Shown: positions 1 to 8,976 of the stretch, piece after piece | How the letters are laid out: each line of letters starts with the position of its first letter | How positions within the stretch are numbered: the stretch's first letter is position 1 | Assembly: GCA_046330135.1 (NCBI GenBank) | Contig: JAXLTI010000003.1 | Location: 930,001-994,000, forward strand | DNA from: CAYYFX01 sp046330135 | Lineage (GTDB): Bacteria > ARS69 | DNA length: 64,000 nucleotides | Direction of reading: 5' to 3' | Translations under genes and position numbers: made by a program | The notes under the pieces: generated by a model | Seen by the model: only the letters and a program-made list of their open reading frames with translations | Databases searched by the model: none | Told to the model about the DNA's origin: nothing

Positions 1-102
1 CTCCAGGTGGTCCACGTCCCACTCGGCGCGCGCCACGCACGGCGCGAGGGCGAGGACGAGGAGCGCCAGGACGAGGCCGACGAGATCGCGCGGGGGCTTC
101 AT
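1..102 (-). CDS. N-terminus of a secreted protein (cut by window edge)
   Basis: The ATG at 102 opens a frame running off the left edge. The 34 visible residues start MKPPRDLVGLVLALLVLALA and continue PCVARAEWDVDHLE: a short basic start, a leucine/valine-rich stretch and an AxA-like cleavage site, i.e. a typical signal peptide. The ATG overlaps the TGA of the upstream cysteine-cluster gene (ATGA), so the two are probably translationally coupled. The mature part lies outside the window and no function can be given. Confidence 0.6.
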   Translation of the reverse strand, partial: MKPPRDLVGLVLALLVLALAPCVARAEWDVDHLE

Positions 103-827
103 CGTCCGCTCCGGCGGCCGCGCGCGCTCCCCGACTCGGCGTCGCTCGCGCGAGCTCGCCCGTTCGATCGCGGCGCGCCGGGCGGGCACTCCGAGGGCGG
201 CGGGAGATACGGCGCGAAGCCCGTGCGCCGCAGCTCCTCGATCCGCTCCGTGAGCAGGACCACGTCCTCGAACGACACGTTCTCGTCGTGGGCTGCGTCG
301 CGGGCCATCTGCGCCACCGGCGCGGAATCGGCCGGCACCCTCACCGTGGGACAGGCCGCCCACGGAATGAACTGCGCGAAGGGCTTTCCCGTTCCCTTGC
401 GGTATCCGATCTCGTACGGGAAGCGCCGGCAGATCGTCGGCCGGACGCCGTAGCCCATGCACCTCCCGCTCTTCTCGTCGTAGAAATGGCACAGCCCGTT
501 CCGCTTCTTCTTCAATCGCGGCATCTCGTCGATGTCCGCGTACGGCTCGCCGTCGCGGTCGCGCCGGAACGTGAACTTGCCGACGACGAGATGACCGAGC
601 CCGGAGTCCACGAGGTGGGCCACGTCCCGGAGGGAGAGGAGAATGCCGGTGTCCGGCTCCTTGTGGACGCAGCAGCGATCCGTGCACCGCTCGCAGTCCG
701 GAACCCGAGCGACGGACGGCGTTCGCATCGGAATCGCGTCGACGTCGAGCATCTCCGAGGGATCGAGGTTCTTGCGCACGATCTTCGAGAGCTTCGCCGT
801 CAGCTCGCCGCGAACCCGGGTGTCCAT
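99..827 (-). CDS. YkgJ-family cysteine-cluster (putative Zn/Fe-binding) protein
   Basis: A 242-residue protein of the YkgJ/UPF0153 type, whose members carry a conserved cysteine cluster thought to bind Zn or Fe-S. Visible motifs: CERCTDRCC near residue 41, CHFYDEKSGRC near 113, then RPTICRRFPYEIG and a later AACPTV. The core ends near residue 170; the tail is arginine-rich and low in complexity. The ATG start at 827 precedes a plausible globular N-terminus. The TGA overlaps the ATG of the secreted protein at 1-102. Biochemical role unknown; the family call is firm, the metal is inferred. Confidence 0.8.
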   Translation of the reverse strand: MDTRVRGELTAKLSKIVRKNLDPSEMLDVDAIPMRTPSVARVPDCERCTDRCCVHKEPDTGILLSLRDVAHLVDSGLGHLVVGKFTFRRDRDGEPYADIDEMPRLKKKRNGLCHFYDEKSGRCMGYGVRPTICRRFPYEIGYRKGTGKPFAQFIPWAACPTVRVPADSAPVAQMARDAAHDENVSFEDVVLLTERIEELRRTGFAPYLPPPSECPPGAPRSNGRARASDAESGSARGRRSGR

Positions 828-939
828 TCGCCTTCTTCTCCTCGTCGACGCGGGCGTGCCCTCCGCGGGCGACGCGACGCGCCGGATCTGTTAGTCTCCG
901 TGAGCCCTATGGGGCATTCAGAATACTCGGGAGAAACGG

Positions 940-1395
940 TTGGAACGGCAATTCGAAATCTCATCCGGCGGTGTGGTTTACCGAGAATCTCCCCTGGGAT
1001 TCGAGGTGGCGCTCACGCAGACGGCGCGCGGACCGATGTGGTGCCTGCCGAAGGGTCGCGTGGAGGCGTCCGAGTCCATCGAGGAGGCCGCGCTCCGGGA
1101 AGTCCGTGAAGAAACCGGCCTCTCGGGGCAGATCCAGCGGAAGCTCCGGCGCATCGAGTATACCTATCAAGCCCGCTCGGAGGACGGCTCGCGTCGCTCG
1201 GTCTCGAAGACCGTCCACTTCTTCCTGATCCAATTCATGAACGGCTCGGTCGAGGACCACGACCACGAGGTCGCGGCCGTGCGCTGGTTCCCGCTCGAGG
1301 TCGCCGGTCGCCTCCTCCACCATGCGGGTGAGCGCGACGTGCTCGCGCTCGCGAAGAAGTCCCTGCTGGACGGCGCCGACGTCGACGGCGGCTAG
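940..1395 (+). CDS. Nudix hydrolase
   Basis: A 151-residue Nudix protein that should hydrolyse a nucleoside diphosphate linked to another moiety (family knowledge). The Nudix box is clear: G-R-V-E-A-S-E-S-I-E-E-A-A-L-R-E-V-R-E-E-T-G-L near residues 38-60, with the REVREETG helix that binds Mg2+. The start is a TTG at 940, chosen because GGGAG lies about 6 nt upstream and the next residues begin the domain at once. It converges on the bcp-type gene with a gap of 16 nt. The substrate cannot be read from sequence; diadenosine polyphosphate or (d)NTP are options. Confidence 0.88.
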   Translation: MERQFEISSGGVVYRESPLGFEVALTQTARGPMWCLPKGRVEASESIEEAALREVREETGLSGQIQRKLRRIEYTYQARSEDGSRRSVSKTVHFFLIQFMNGSVEDHDHEVAAVRWFPLEVAGRLLHHAGERDVLALAKKSLLDGADVDGG

Positions 1396-1411
1396 CATGT
1401 CGGGTTCGGGC

Positions 1412-1903
1412 CTACGAGCCCCGCTGGAGATCCCGGATCGCTTCCAGCACCTCTTCCGCGTGACCGGCCACCTTCACCTTGCGCCAGACTCGACGGATGA
1501 CGCCCTGGCCGTCGATCAGGAAGGTGCTCCGCTCCACGCCCAGGAACGTCCTCCCGTAGAGCGATTTCGGACGCCGCACTCCGTAAGCCTCCTGGAGGAC
1601 GTGGTCCTCGTCCGCGAGCAGCGGGAACGGGAGCGAGTGCTTCGCCGCGAACTTCCGGTGGCTCCCGACGGAGTCCGGGCTGACGCCCAGCACCACGGCG
1701 CCGGATTTCGCGATCGCCGTCTCGCGATCCCGGAAGTCGCAGGCCTCCGTCGTGCAACCGGGGGTCATGTCCTTCGGGTAGAAGTAGAGCACCACCACCT
1801 TGCCGCGCAGGCCCTTCAGCGACACGTCGGTGCCGTCCGTGGATGCCGTCGTGAAATCCGGGGCGCGGTCGCCCGCGTCGAGGTCTCGCTTCGCCAAGGA
1901 CAT
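1412..1903 (-). CDS. bcp: Bcp/PrxQ-type thioredoxin-dependent peroxiredoxin
   Basis: A 163-residue atypical 2-Cys peroxiredoxin that reduces hydroperoxides with thioredoxin as donor. The motif FYPKDMTPGCTTEACDFRD holds the peroxidatic Cys50 and, five residues on, Cys55, the normal resolving position in BCP/PrxQ. The chain is full length. The annotated ATG at 1903 sits immediately behind AAAGGAG, which is too close; a TTG at 1897 would have a spacing of 6 nt, so the true product may lack the first two residues. It is divergent from the membrane/TPR gene (62 nt apart). Confidence 0.92.
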   Translation of the reverse strand: MSLAKRDLDAGDRAPDFTTASTDGTDVSLKGLRGKVVVLYFYPKDMTPGCTTEACDFRDRETAIAKSGAVVLGVSPDSVGSHRKFAAKHSLPFPLLADEDHVLQEAYGVRRPKSLYGRTFLGVERSTFLIDGQGVIRRVWRKVKVAGHAEEVLEAIRDLQRGS

Positions 1904-1965
1904 CTCCTTTCGAGTCGGGGGACGCCGATCCTATCCCATCGCGGGCCGGCACGGAGAGACGCGCG

Positions 1966-4041
1966 GTGACCGGGGCCGGGCCGGCTCCGCGACGCGTCGT
2001 CGCGTACGTGATCCCGGCGCTCGCCTTCGCGCTCGGCCTGGCGCGCGGCTCCGGGCTGCCCATGACCTCCGACGTCGCGTTCCATCTCGTTCGCGCCGGC
2101 AACACGCTGCTGCGCGGATCCCTCGCCGGCTGGGCGCTCCCGCCCGGCGGCACGCACGCGCCACTTCTCGGCTCGCTCGTCACCGCCTTCGGCGCCCTCT
2201 TCGCGGACGACCCGGAGGCGAAGATCCTGGTGACGGGCTGCGCGCTGCTCGCGGCCGCGGCGGCCGTCTTGGCGAGCGCTCTCCTGTCCCTCGCGGACGC
2301 GCTCGTCGCGGTGCTGGGCGTGGCCCTGCTGATGATTCCGCCCGGGCTCGCGGCGTCGTTCAACCACCGGCCGGACGCGGGCCTCGGCGGCGTGCTCCTG
2401 CTCATCGCGTCCGTGCGCGCGTACCGCGGGGAGCCGGCCTATCGAGTGCTGCTGCCGGCGTGGGTCGCGACGCTCACGACGCCGTGGGCCTTGCCGGCGG
2501 CCGCGGTGTGGCACCTCTCGCCCGAGCTGAAGGGGCGCCGCGATCCCCGCGCGCTCGCCTTGCCGCTCGCCGCGGCCGCGATCGTCGGCGCGGCGACGGC
2601 GGCCCTTCCCGAAGGCGCTCGATCGCAGATCCTCGCGGGCCTCTTCGGCGAGATCGGCCGGCCGGGCGAAGCGCTCCTCGACGGGATTCGCGTCCTCCGG
2701 ATCGTGTGGGGCGGCGGGTTGCTCCTCTTGCCGCTCCTTCTCGCCGCCGGGCCCTCCGAGACGCGCTTGCCGAAGCGGCTGATGCTCCCGTGGTGCGCGG
2801 CCGCGTTCTCGGCGTTCCTCTTCGGAACGAAGGGCGCCTTCCTCGGGGCGACCGCCGCGCTCGCCCCCACCGCGATGCTCGCCTTCGCGCTCGTCGCGGC
2901 GCGGCTGCCGGATCGCTCGGGCCCGGAGGGATCGCGTCGCCCGCTCCTGCTCGCGCTCTTGATCCCGATCCTCGTGGCCCTGGTCGGATCGGGCGATCAT
3001 CGCCTCCTCCGCTCGGAGCTTCGCGCCACCGCCGTGCGCGACGCGCAGCTCGGGGTCATCCTCTGGTCCGACCTCAAGGAGCCCGGGGCGGTCGCCGCGG
3101 AGGAGACGGGCGCGCTCGCAGGGCTCTCCAGCCGCACGGCGTACCCCTTGCGGCGCGACGGGACGCTCCCCTCCGACATGCCGCGCTACGTCGTGCTCTC
3201 GGGCGGCAGGATCCCCTCGACGGATCGGGAGCAGTCGCTCTTCGACAGCGCGACGTTCCTCGCGAGCTACGCGCCGTGCGAGCTGCGTCGCGGGCGAGCG
3301 AACGAGATCCGAGACGCGGTGTGGGTGCGACGCACGCCGCCGGCGTCCTCCGCGACGCCCGCGTACGCGCACGCGCTGCGGGCCGCCTGGACGGCGCAGC
3401 GCGCCGGCGACGACTCGACCGCGCTCGTGCGTTTCGCCGAGGCGGCCGCCTTGGAGCCGCCGGGCCTCGGCCTCGCGCACGAAGGGCTGGGGATCGCGCT
3501 CGAGCGGCGTCACGAGGAGCCCGCGGCGGAGAGAGCGCTCGAAGAGGCGCGGGATCGCGATCCCGCGTGCGTTCTCGCGCGCGGGCACCTCGCGGACCGG
3601 GCGCTCTCCCTCGGCCAGATCCCGCGCGCCGACTCCCTGGTGACGGAGGCGTTCCGGTTCGAGCGCGAGCTCCCGGAGCTCCGCGGGACCCGCGCGCGCC
3701 TGTTCGCCCTGGCAGGCTATTCGAAGGAAGCCGAGATGGAGTCGGCGAGCGCCATCCGCGCAGGCCCGGAGGACGGGAGGATCCTGGTGAACCACGGGAT
3801 CCTGCTCTGGCACCGGGGCGCGGCCGCGGAGGCGCGCGAAGTCTGGCGGCGCGCGGTTCGCCTCGACCCGCAGCAGATCCGCTATCTCGGAAAGTTCGAG
3901 GCGGCGCCGGACAGTGCGCCGGCGCCGCCTCTCATGCCGCTCTTCTCGGACGTGGGCTTCCTCGCGAAGAGGTCGCCCGCGCCCGCGGACGTCAACGGAG
4001 GTAGATCATCCTCCGCTCCGCCTCCCGCTTCCCGGCCGTGA
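1966..4041 (+). CDS. Polytopic membrane protein with C-terminal TPR region
   Basis: A 691-residue protein from a GTG start. The first half contains many hydrophobic segments (e.g. VVAYVIPALAFALGLARGSG at the start, a long Ala/Leu stretch near 90-115, LLLALLIPILVALVGSG near 330), and the early loop has TSDVAFHLVRAGN, reminiscent of the acidic first loop of GT-C glycosyltransferases. Residues from about 465 to 650 look like TPR helices (QRAGDDSTALVRFAEAAALE; a second repeat near 540; a third near 610). The last 50 nt overlap the 3' end of the convergent subtilase gene. The GT-C assignment is a suggestion only; membrane topology plus TPR is what is seen. Confidence 0.7.
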   Translation: MTGAGPAPRRVVAYVIPALAFALGLARGSGLPMTSDVAFHLVRAGNTLLRGSLAGWALPPGGTHAPLLGSLVTAFGALFADDPEAKILVTGCALLAAAAAVLASALLSLADALVAVLGVALLMIPPGLAASFNHRPDAGLGGVLLLIASVRAYRGEPAYRVLLPAWVATLTTPWALPAAAVWHLSPELKGRRDPRALALPLAAAAIVGAATAALPEGARSQILAGLFGEIGRPGEALLDGIRVLRIVWGGGLLLLPLLLAAGPSETRLPKRLMLPWCAAAFSAFLFGTKGAFLGATAALAPTAMLAFALVAARLPDRSGPEGSRRPLLLALLIPILVALVGSGDHRLLRSELRATAVRDAQLGVILWSDLKEPGAVAAEETGALAGLSSRTAYPLRRDGTLPSDMPRYVVLSGGRIPSTDREQSLFDSATFLASYAPCELRRGRANEIRDAVWVRRTPPASSATPAYAHALRAAWTAQRAGDDSTALVRFAEAAALEPPGLGLAHEGLGIALERRHEEPAAERALEEARDRDPACVLARGHLADRALSLGQIPRADSLVTEAFRFERELPELRGTRARLFALAGYSKEAEMESASAIRAGPEDGRILVNHGILLWHRGAAAEAREVWRRAVRLDPQQIRYLGKFEAAPDSAPAPPLMPLFSDVGFLAKRSPAPADVNGGRSSSAPPPASRP

Positions 4042-7000
4042 TGCGGTAGAAGTACACGCCTGACGCGACCGCGCGACCGGCGTCATCCCTGCCGTCCCAG
4101 CTCACGGTGTAGCGGCCGGCCGGCCGTGACGCATCGAGCAGCGTGCGCACGAGCCGTCCCTGCACGTTGAACACCTTCAGGTGCACGTTCTCGGGCGTCG
4201 GCAGCGCGAAGCGAATCGTGGTGCCGGCCGCGAACGGGTTCGGGAAGTTCTGACCGAGCGCGAACGCGAGCACCGCGTCCGACGCACCGGCGTCCGTGGC
4301 GCCGCCGTTCACCTGCACCGGCAACGCCGCCGCCGGACCCCAGTTCCCGGCCGAATCCTGGCCGCGAACCCAGATCGTGGTCGCGCCGCCCGGCAAGCCG
4401 GCCGTCGCGAGCGCGGCACTGACGGCGACCTGCACCGTCCCGAACGGTCCGCTCATCGGCGTGCCGGTTCCCGGCGCCGCCGGCGAGGCGCCCGCGCTCC
4501 ACTCGGCCGCCGTCACGTTGCTCCCGCCCGTCAACGCGTCCGAGATCGTGGCGATCAGCGTGGCCGGATTCGGCTTCGTGATGGGGCTCGGAGAGACGCC
4601 CGGCGAGCCCGCGAGCACGACCGGCCCGCGCGTCTCGTTCCCGGGGATCGCGATCGTGAAGTTCGCGTTCGACGTGTCGGACCCGCCGAGGACCGGCGTG
4701 CCGTTGTCCGTCACGACGGCGCGCACGCGGTACGTGGCGCCCGTGGGCAGCGCCGAAACGTCCCACGAGTACGGCGAGGCGCCCGGCGACGTGGTGATCA
4801 GGTTCCACGACCGGCCGCCGTCGTCCGAGTACTCCAGCCGCGTCGTGGCGATGCTGCGTCCGTTGACGCCGTCCGCCGAAGACGTCCAGGAGATCGACAC
4901 GGGGCTGGTGGTGAACGTCTCGCCGCCGTTCGGGGCCACCACGACCGCATCGGGGTGATCGGCGCCGACGAGCCATTGGATCGTCTTGTCGAGGATCGCG
5001 GCGCGCGTGGCGTCGTTCTCGGTGGCGTCGTCGATCTGGATCCACTCGTAGCCCGTGTAGGCCACGCGCGTCTTCTGGCCGCCCCAGATGCCCACACCGG
5101 GCGTGCCCAGATTCGCCGTGCTCTCCCAGCGGACGCCGACGTTGCGCGGAGGAACGGAGTTGTCGATCCACGTGTAGAACGACGTTCCGGTACCGTCCAG
5201 CTTCGTGACCTCGTCCCCCGCGCCGCCGCTCCGGAACGGCGTATAGGACACGCCGCCGGTGTAGGCGCCGCTGATGGGATCGGCCGCGTAGCCGGTGAGG
5301 ACGGAGAAGGTGGCGGGGTCGTTCACGAACGTCGCGTGCATGATGTTGTTGTACCAGGCGATGCGCGTCCCGTTGGAGAAGCCCGAGGTGGGATCGGTGA
5401 ACGCCCACCCGGTGTCGTGCGTCATGAACGCGATGCGCGCGCCGTTGTCGTGCAGGGCGGTGATGGAGTCACGCACGGCGTTCTCGAACGGCGGGTACTG
5501 CTCCCAGCCGACCTGCCAGCACACCGCCTTGTAGGAGCGCATGCCGGTGGACGAGTTGCCTACGGCCGGCGCGCTCGCCTGCGTCTTGCCCCACTGGTTG
5601 AACGTCCACCCGGTGGAGCGCAGCGCGTCGCCGTAGCGATAGGTCTTGTCCGTGGTGTTGTCGGCGATCACGACCAGGATGTCCGCGCGCTTGCCGGTGG
5701 TGAAGCGGTAGTGCATCCCGCCGAAGTCGTCGCGCACGACGTTGCCCTTGTGATCCACGCTGAGCACGTCGAAGTAGTAGGTGGTCTCGGGGGTGAGACC
5801 GGACACCTGGTGCGAGTGCGACGTGACGAGCGAAGGATCCAGCGCGGACGTGGTGCCGAGCGAGGTCGTCGTTCCGTACTCGATCTGGGACGACGCCGCC
5901 GCGCTCGTAGTCCACGACACGACCGCCGTGATGTCGGTCGGGTCGGCCGCGACGTTCGTGATCGTGGGATTGTCGCCGTCGACCGTGGCCGTCGCGGTGG
6001 CGACGTGGGCGGGGCTGGCATCCGTGTACGAGACGGTGATCACGTCGCCCTGCGAGACCGAGAGCTTGCCATCGCCGCCGGTGGGCGAAGCGAGCGTCAA
6101 GGGCACCGAGCCCAGGTAGACGCCGTTCGATCCGCCGATGGAGACCGTCTCGCCGCCCGGCTCGGACGGCGACGTCAGCGTCACCGAGACCGAAGCGCCG
6201 GCGTCGGCGTCTTCGACGCGGATGCCGACGTTCTTCGTGGGACCGTACGCGGACGCGTCGAGCGTCAGCACGCCCGCGCTCGCGCCCACGCCGCCCGTCA
6301 CCACGATCGCGAAGGGCTGCGGTCCGAACGGAACGTTGGAGCCTTCCACCCGCACGGTGTAGGGCCCCACGACCGGAGTCGTGCGGCGGAAGTTCTCCTC
6401 GACGTTCCGGCTGTCGGCCACGCCGCCCGTGACGGACTGGCCGCCCGACCAGACGTTGCCGAGGTACGTGTTCGCGCCTTCTTCCACGACGAGGTCGAGG
6501 TCGTCCACGAGGTTGATCGCCGCGGACGGATTCGAGGCCGGATCCGTCCAGACCAGCGTGACCTCGAGCGGCTGCGAGGCATCCGAGACGTAGAACTGGT
6601 ACTCGCGAGCCTCGCCGGTGGCGACGCCGTCCGCGGCGTCGAGCACGAGCAGGCGGCGCGCGTCACCCGTGAAGTACAGCACGTCGTCCAGGAGGATGCG
6701 GCCCCACCCGATGTTGTTGTCGGGCATCGTGAACGAGGCGAAGTCGTCCGTGCCCGAGTTCACCATCATCGCGCGCAGGAGCGCCGACGACGGCGTCAAC
6801 GCGTTCGCCGGCACCGCAGCGCCGGTGGGATAGAAGCCGTTCATGAAGTACTGCCGCACGAGCGTCGCGGAGCCCGCGAGGTTCGGCGACGACATCGACG
6901 TCCCGCTCAGGGTCTGGTAGCCGGTGTCGTTCGCGCCGTACGCGGACACCAGCGTCCCCGGCGAGCAGACGGTGGGCTTGAAGCGGTTGTCGAGCGTGGG

Positions 7001-8428
7001 ACCGCGGCTCTCGAAGCTGCCGAGCGTGTTGGCGCTCGCGCCGTTGCCCGTGGCGCCCGACGAGAGGCAGTCCTTCGCCGCCGCGGGCGAGCCGACGCTG
7101 CCGGCGGTCCCGGCGTTCCCGTTCGAGAAGGAGATGAGGAAGTCCGGGTGCGCGTAGACGAACTGGTCCGAGTTCATGCACTCGATCGTGTACGCGCCGC
7201 CGGTGTCGCTGCCCCAGCTGTTCGAGCTGACGCGCGCGGCGCCGCCGCCGTTCCCCGTGTAGGGCGGCTGGAAGTAGTCGTTCAGGTCGCCGGGCACGAT
7301 GATCGAGTTCGTCGTGCCGCCCGCGTCCAGGAAGTAGATCTTGGCGCCCTTCGCGAGGCCGTCCCGCAGGCTCGCGTTGCCGTTGGGAGCGTCATTGCCC
7401 ACGAACGTGCCGCACGTGTGGGTTCCGTGATACGACGCGCCCGAAGCGTCGCCGAACACGATGGTGTTGTTCGTCTGGGCCGGCTTGTAGGCGATGATCT
7501 TGCGGTGCGTGGGGTAGTCCCCGTACGCCGTGATCGGCACCAGCGCGTCGCGGAACATGTCGTGGCTCGTGCGGATGCCGCTGTCCCCGACCATCACGAC
7601 CTGGCCCGTGCCGTCGAGGCCCATGTCCCAGATCCGGCGGTTGCCGTTGATGTTCGTCTGGTCCACCCACTGGCACTGGTCGTTCACGATGTGGAACTCG
7701 GAGCGCGGCTCGATCCACTGCACGTCCGGGTGGCTCGCCAGCGCCTCGACCTGCGTCCGGTCGAGCTCGAAGCGCACGATCTTGTTCACGCGCTGGGAGA
7801 CGTCTTCCACCGTGCCGCCCAGAGCGGTGATGCGCGCCTGGACGTCGGCGACGTTGCCGTCCGGGAAGAGCAGCATCTGATAGCGACCGACCCCGGAGCG
7901 GAGCTGCATCGCCGCCTGTCCCGAGATGCGATACGCGGGGTGGTAGAAGCCCGTCCAGGTGACGAAGGGCAGCGCCTGGATCGCGCTCCGCCGGCCGATG
8001 TCCGCACGGACGAGGAAGGCGTAGTTCGGGACGAAGGCCACGACCTGCGCGCCCGCCCGCTCGAGCTCGCTCATCCATGCGCTCTGCACGGGGGCCTCCA
8101 CCTGCACGAGGAGCGACACGCGCTCGCCCGGCGCAGCGGCCTGGGTGCGGAGGTTCGCCGGCAGCGACGGCTCGCCGCTCCGGGTGTCGAACTGGATGCC
8201 GTTGGACAGGACGATCTCGGAGGCGAGCTCCTTGACCGGTGCGGCGAACGTGAACCGTCCGCGTTCCGTGAGGCGGGCGGACTCGGGCGCGCGGACCGCG
8301 AGCGAGGACGATGACGCGGGAGCCGTCACCGTCGCCGATCGAAGCGAAGCCGATGTGCTCGAGCTCACCGCGACGCTCAGAGCGACAGCGAATGACAGAG
8401 TCGTAGCGAAACCGGGGAAGCGGGTCAT
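3992..8428 (-). CDS. Secreted subtilase (S8) with FN3-like and C-terminal FlgD/sorting domains
   Basis: A 1,478-residue secreted serine protease. The start is the ATG at 8428 (signal peptide MTRFPGFATTLSFAVALS), preceded by AGGTG; an ATG 48 nt upstream is less likely. The triad is visible: Asp282 in VMVGDSGI, His334 in HGTHTCGT, Ser511 in GTSMSSPN, with an oxyanion Asn in SFSNGNAG. Around residues 830-930 lies an FN3/purple-acid-phosphatase-N-like domain (TAVVSWTTSAAASSQIEYG). Later blocks are Ig-like. The last 95 residues (QNFPNPF..., VRTLLDAS, WDGRDDAGRAVASGVYFYR) form the FlgD-like domain and end in YLR. It probably acts at or outside the outer membrane. The 3' end overlaps the convergent gene by 50 nt. 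Confidence 0.9.
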   Translation of the reverse strand: MTRFPGFATTLSFAVALSVAVSSSTSASLRSATVTAPASSSSLAVRAPESARLTERGRFTFAAPVKELASEIVLSNGIQFDTRSGEPSLPANLRTQAAAPGERVSLLVQVEAPVQSAWMSELERAGAQVVAFVPNYAFLVRADIGRRSAIQALPFVTWTGFYHPAYRISGQAAMQLRSGVGRYQMLLFPDGNVADVQARITALGGTVEDVSQRVNKIVRFELDRTQVEALASHPDVQWIEPRSEFHIVNDQCQWVDQTNINGNRRIWDMGLDGTGQVVMVGDSGIRTSHDMFRDALVPITAYGDYPTHRKIIAYKPAQTNNTIVFGDASGASYHGTHTCGTFVGNDAPNGNASLRDGLAKGAKIYFLDAGGTTNSIIVPGDLNDYFQPPYTGNGGGAARVSSNSWGSDTGGAYTIECMNSDQFVYAHPDFLISFSNGNAGTAGSVGSPAAAKDCLSSGATGNGASANTLGSFESRGPTLDNRFKPTVCSPGTLVSAYGANDTGYQTLSGTSMSSPNLAGSATLVRQYFMNGFYPTGAAVPANALTPSSALLRAMMVNSGTDDFASFTMPDNNIGWGRILLDDVLYFTGDARRLLVLDAADGVATGEAREYQFYVSDASQPLEVTLVWTDPASNPSAAINLVDDLDLVVEEGANTYLGNVWSGGQSVTGGVADSRNVEENFRRTTPVVGPYTVRVEGSNVPFGPQPFAIVVTGGVGASAGVLTLDASAYGPTKNVGIRVEDADAGASVSVTLTSPSEPGGETVSIGGSNGVYLGSVPLTLASPTGGDGKLSVSQGDVITVSYTDASPAHVATATATVDGDNPTITNVAADPTDITAVVSWTTSAAASSQIEYGTTTSLGTTSALDPSLVTSHSHQVSGLTPETTYYFDVLSVDHKGNVVRDDFGGMHYRFTTGKRADILVVIADNTTDKTYRYGDALRSTGWTFNQWGKTQASAPAVGNSSTGMRSYKAVCWQVGWEQYPPFENAVRDSITALHDNGARIAFMTHDTGWAFTDPTSGFSNGTRIAWYNNIMHATFVNDPATFSVLTGYAADPISGAYTGGVSYTPFRSGGAGDEVTKLDGTGTSFYTWIDNSVPPRNVGVRWESTANLGTPGVGIWGGQKTRVAYTGYEWIQIDDATENDATRAAILDKTIQWLVGADHPDAVVVAPNGGETFTTSPVSISWTSSADGVNGRSIATTRLEYSDDGGRSWNLITTSPGASPYSWDVSALPTGATYRVRAVVTDNGTPVLGGSDTSNANFTIAIPGNETRGPVVLAGSPGVSPSPITKPNPATLIATISDALTGGSNVTAAEWSAGASPAAPGTGTPMSGPFGTVQVAVSAALATAGLPGGATTIWVRGQDSAGNWGPAAALPVQVNGGATDAGASDAVLAFALGQNFPNPFAAGTTIRFALPTPENVHLKVFNVQGRLVRTLLDASRPAGRYTVSWDGRDDAGRAVASGVYFYRITAGKREAERRMIYLR

Positions 8429-8620
8429 CGTCGCACCTGGGTTGGGGAAACTCGTCAGGGACGGGGACGGACTCAAGGCGCGATTTTACCAGTGCGAGGG
8501 GCCTCGCTTCAAGGAAACGCCGCGAATTCCCCATGGGGCGAGGGCGGCGCGCGCCGTCCGGAGCCGGAGTCGCCGGATCAGAACCGGATCAGGAGATTCT
8601 TGCCGAGCGAGGTCGGCGAA

Positions 8621-8857
8621 TCAGCGGCGGAGAGGCGATGCGGGCGCGATGGGCCCCCCGAGGCCGCCGCGGAAGCCGCCGAGGCCGGGAGCTCCGCCGC
8701 TCTTGAGGAGGGTGGCGCAGTCCGGAGCGGTCAGGCGCAGGAGCTGGATCGACGGCTCGGGCCGCGCGAGCCGCGACGGAAGCGCGATGAGCAGCACGTG
8801 CAGTCCGAGGACTGCTACGGCGATCAATGCCACGTCACGAAGCGCGAATCGACGCAC
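8621..8857 (-). CDS. Small single-pass membrane protein, hypothetical
   Basis: 78 residues: a basic start (MRRFALRDV), one hydrophobic segment ALIAVAVLGLHVLLIALP, then RPEPSIQLLRLTAPDCATLL and a glycine-rich end. The pattern fits a one-helix inner-membrane protein or a signal-anchored peptide. I recognise no family. It stands alone between the subtilase and the SDR gene on the same strand. It could be spurious, since short GC-rich frames are common here, but the N-terminal topology is sensible. Confidence 0.4.
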   Translation of the reverse strand: MRRFALRDVALIAVAVLGLHVLLIALPSRLARPEPSIQLLRLTAPDCATLLKSGGAPGLGGFRGGLGGPIAPASPLRR

Positions 8858-8976
8858 GTCCGACCTCCCGGTCCACAGGGTGATCGATCACGCCCGCCCA
8901 TCGTAGAGCCGAGTCCCTCCGACCGCGAGGGCCGGCTCCTCCCGGAGAGGCTTGTTTTACGTCTTTTACGCGGAAA

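Noticed and set aside
4181..8314. Very long open frame on the plus strand opposite the subtilase gene
   Set aside because: Stop-poor antisense frames are expected at this GC content; the translation is Arg/His/Val-rich without domains, while the minus strand has a complete catalytic triad.
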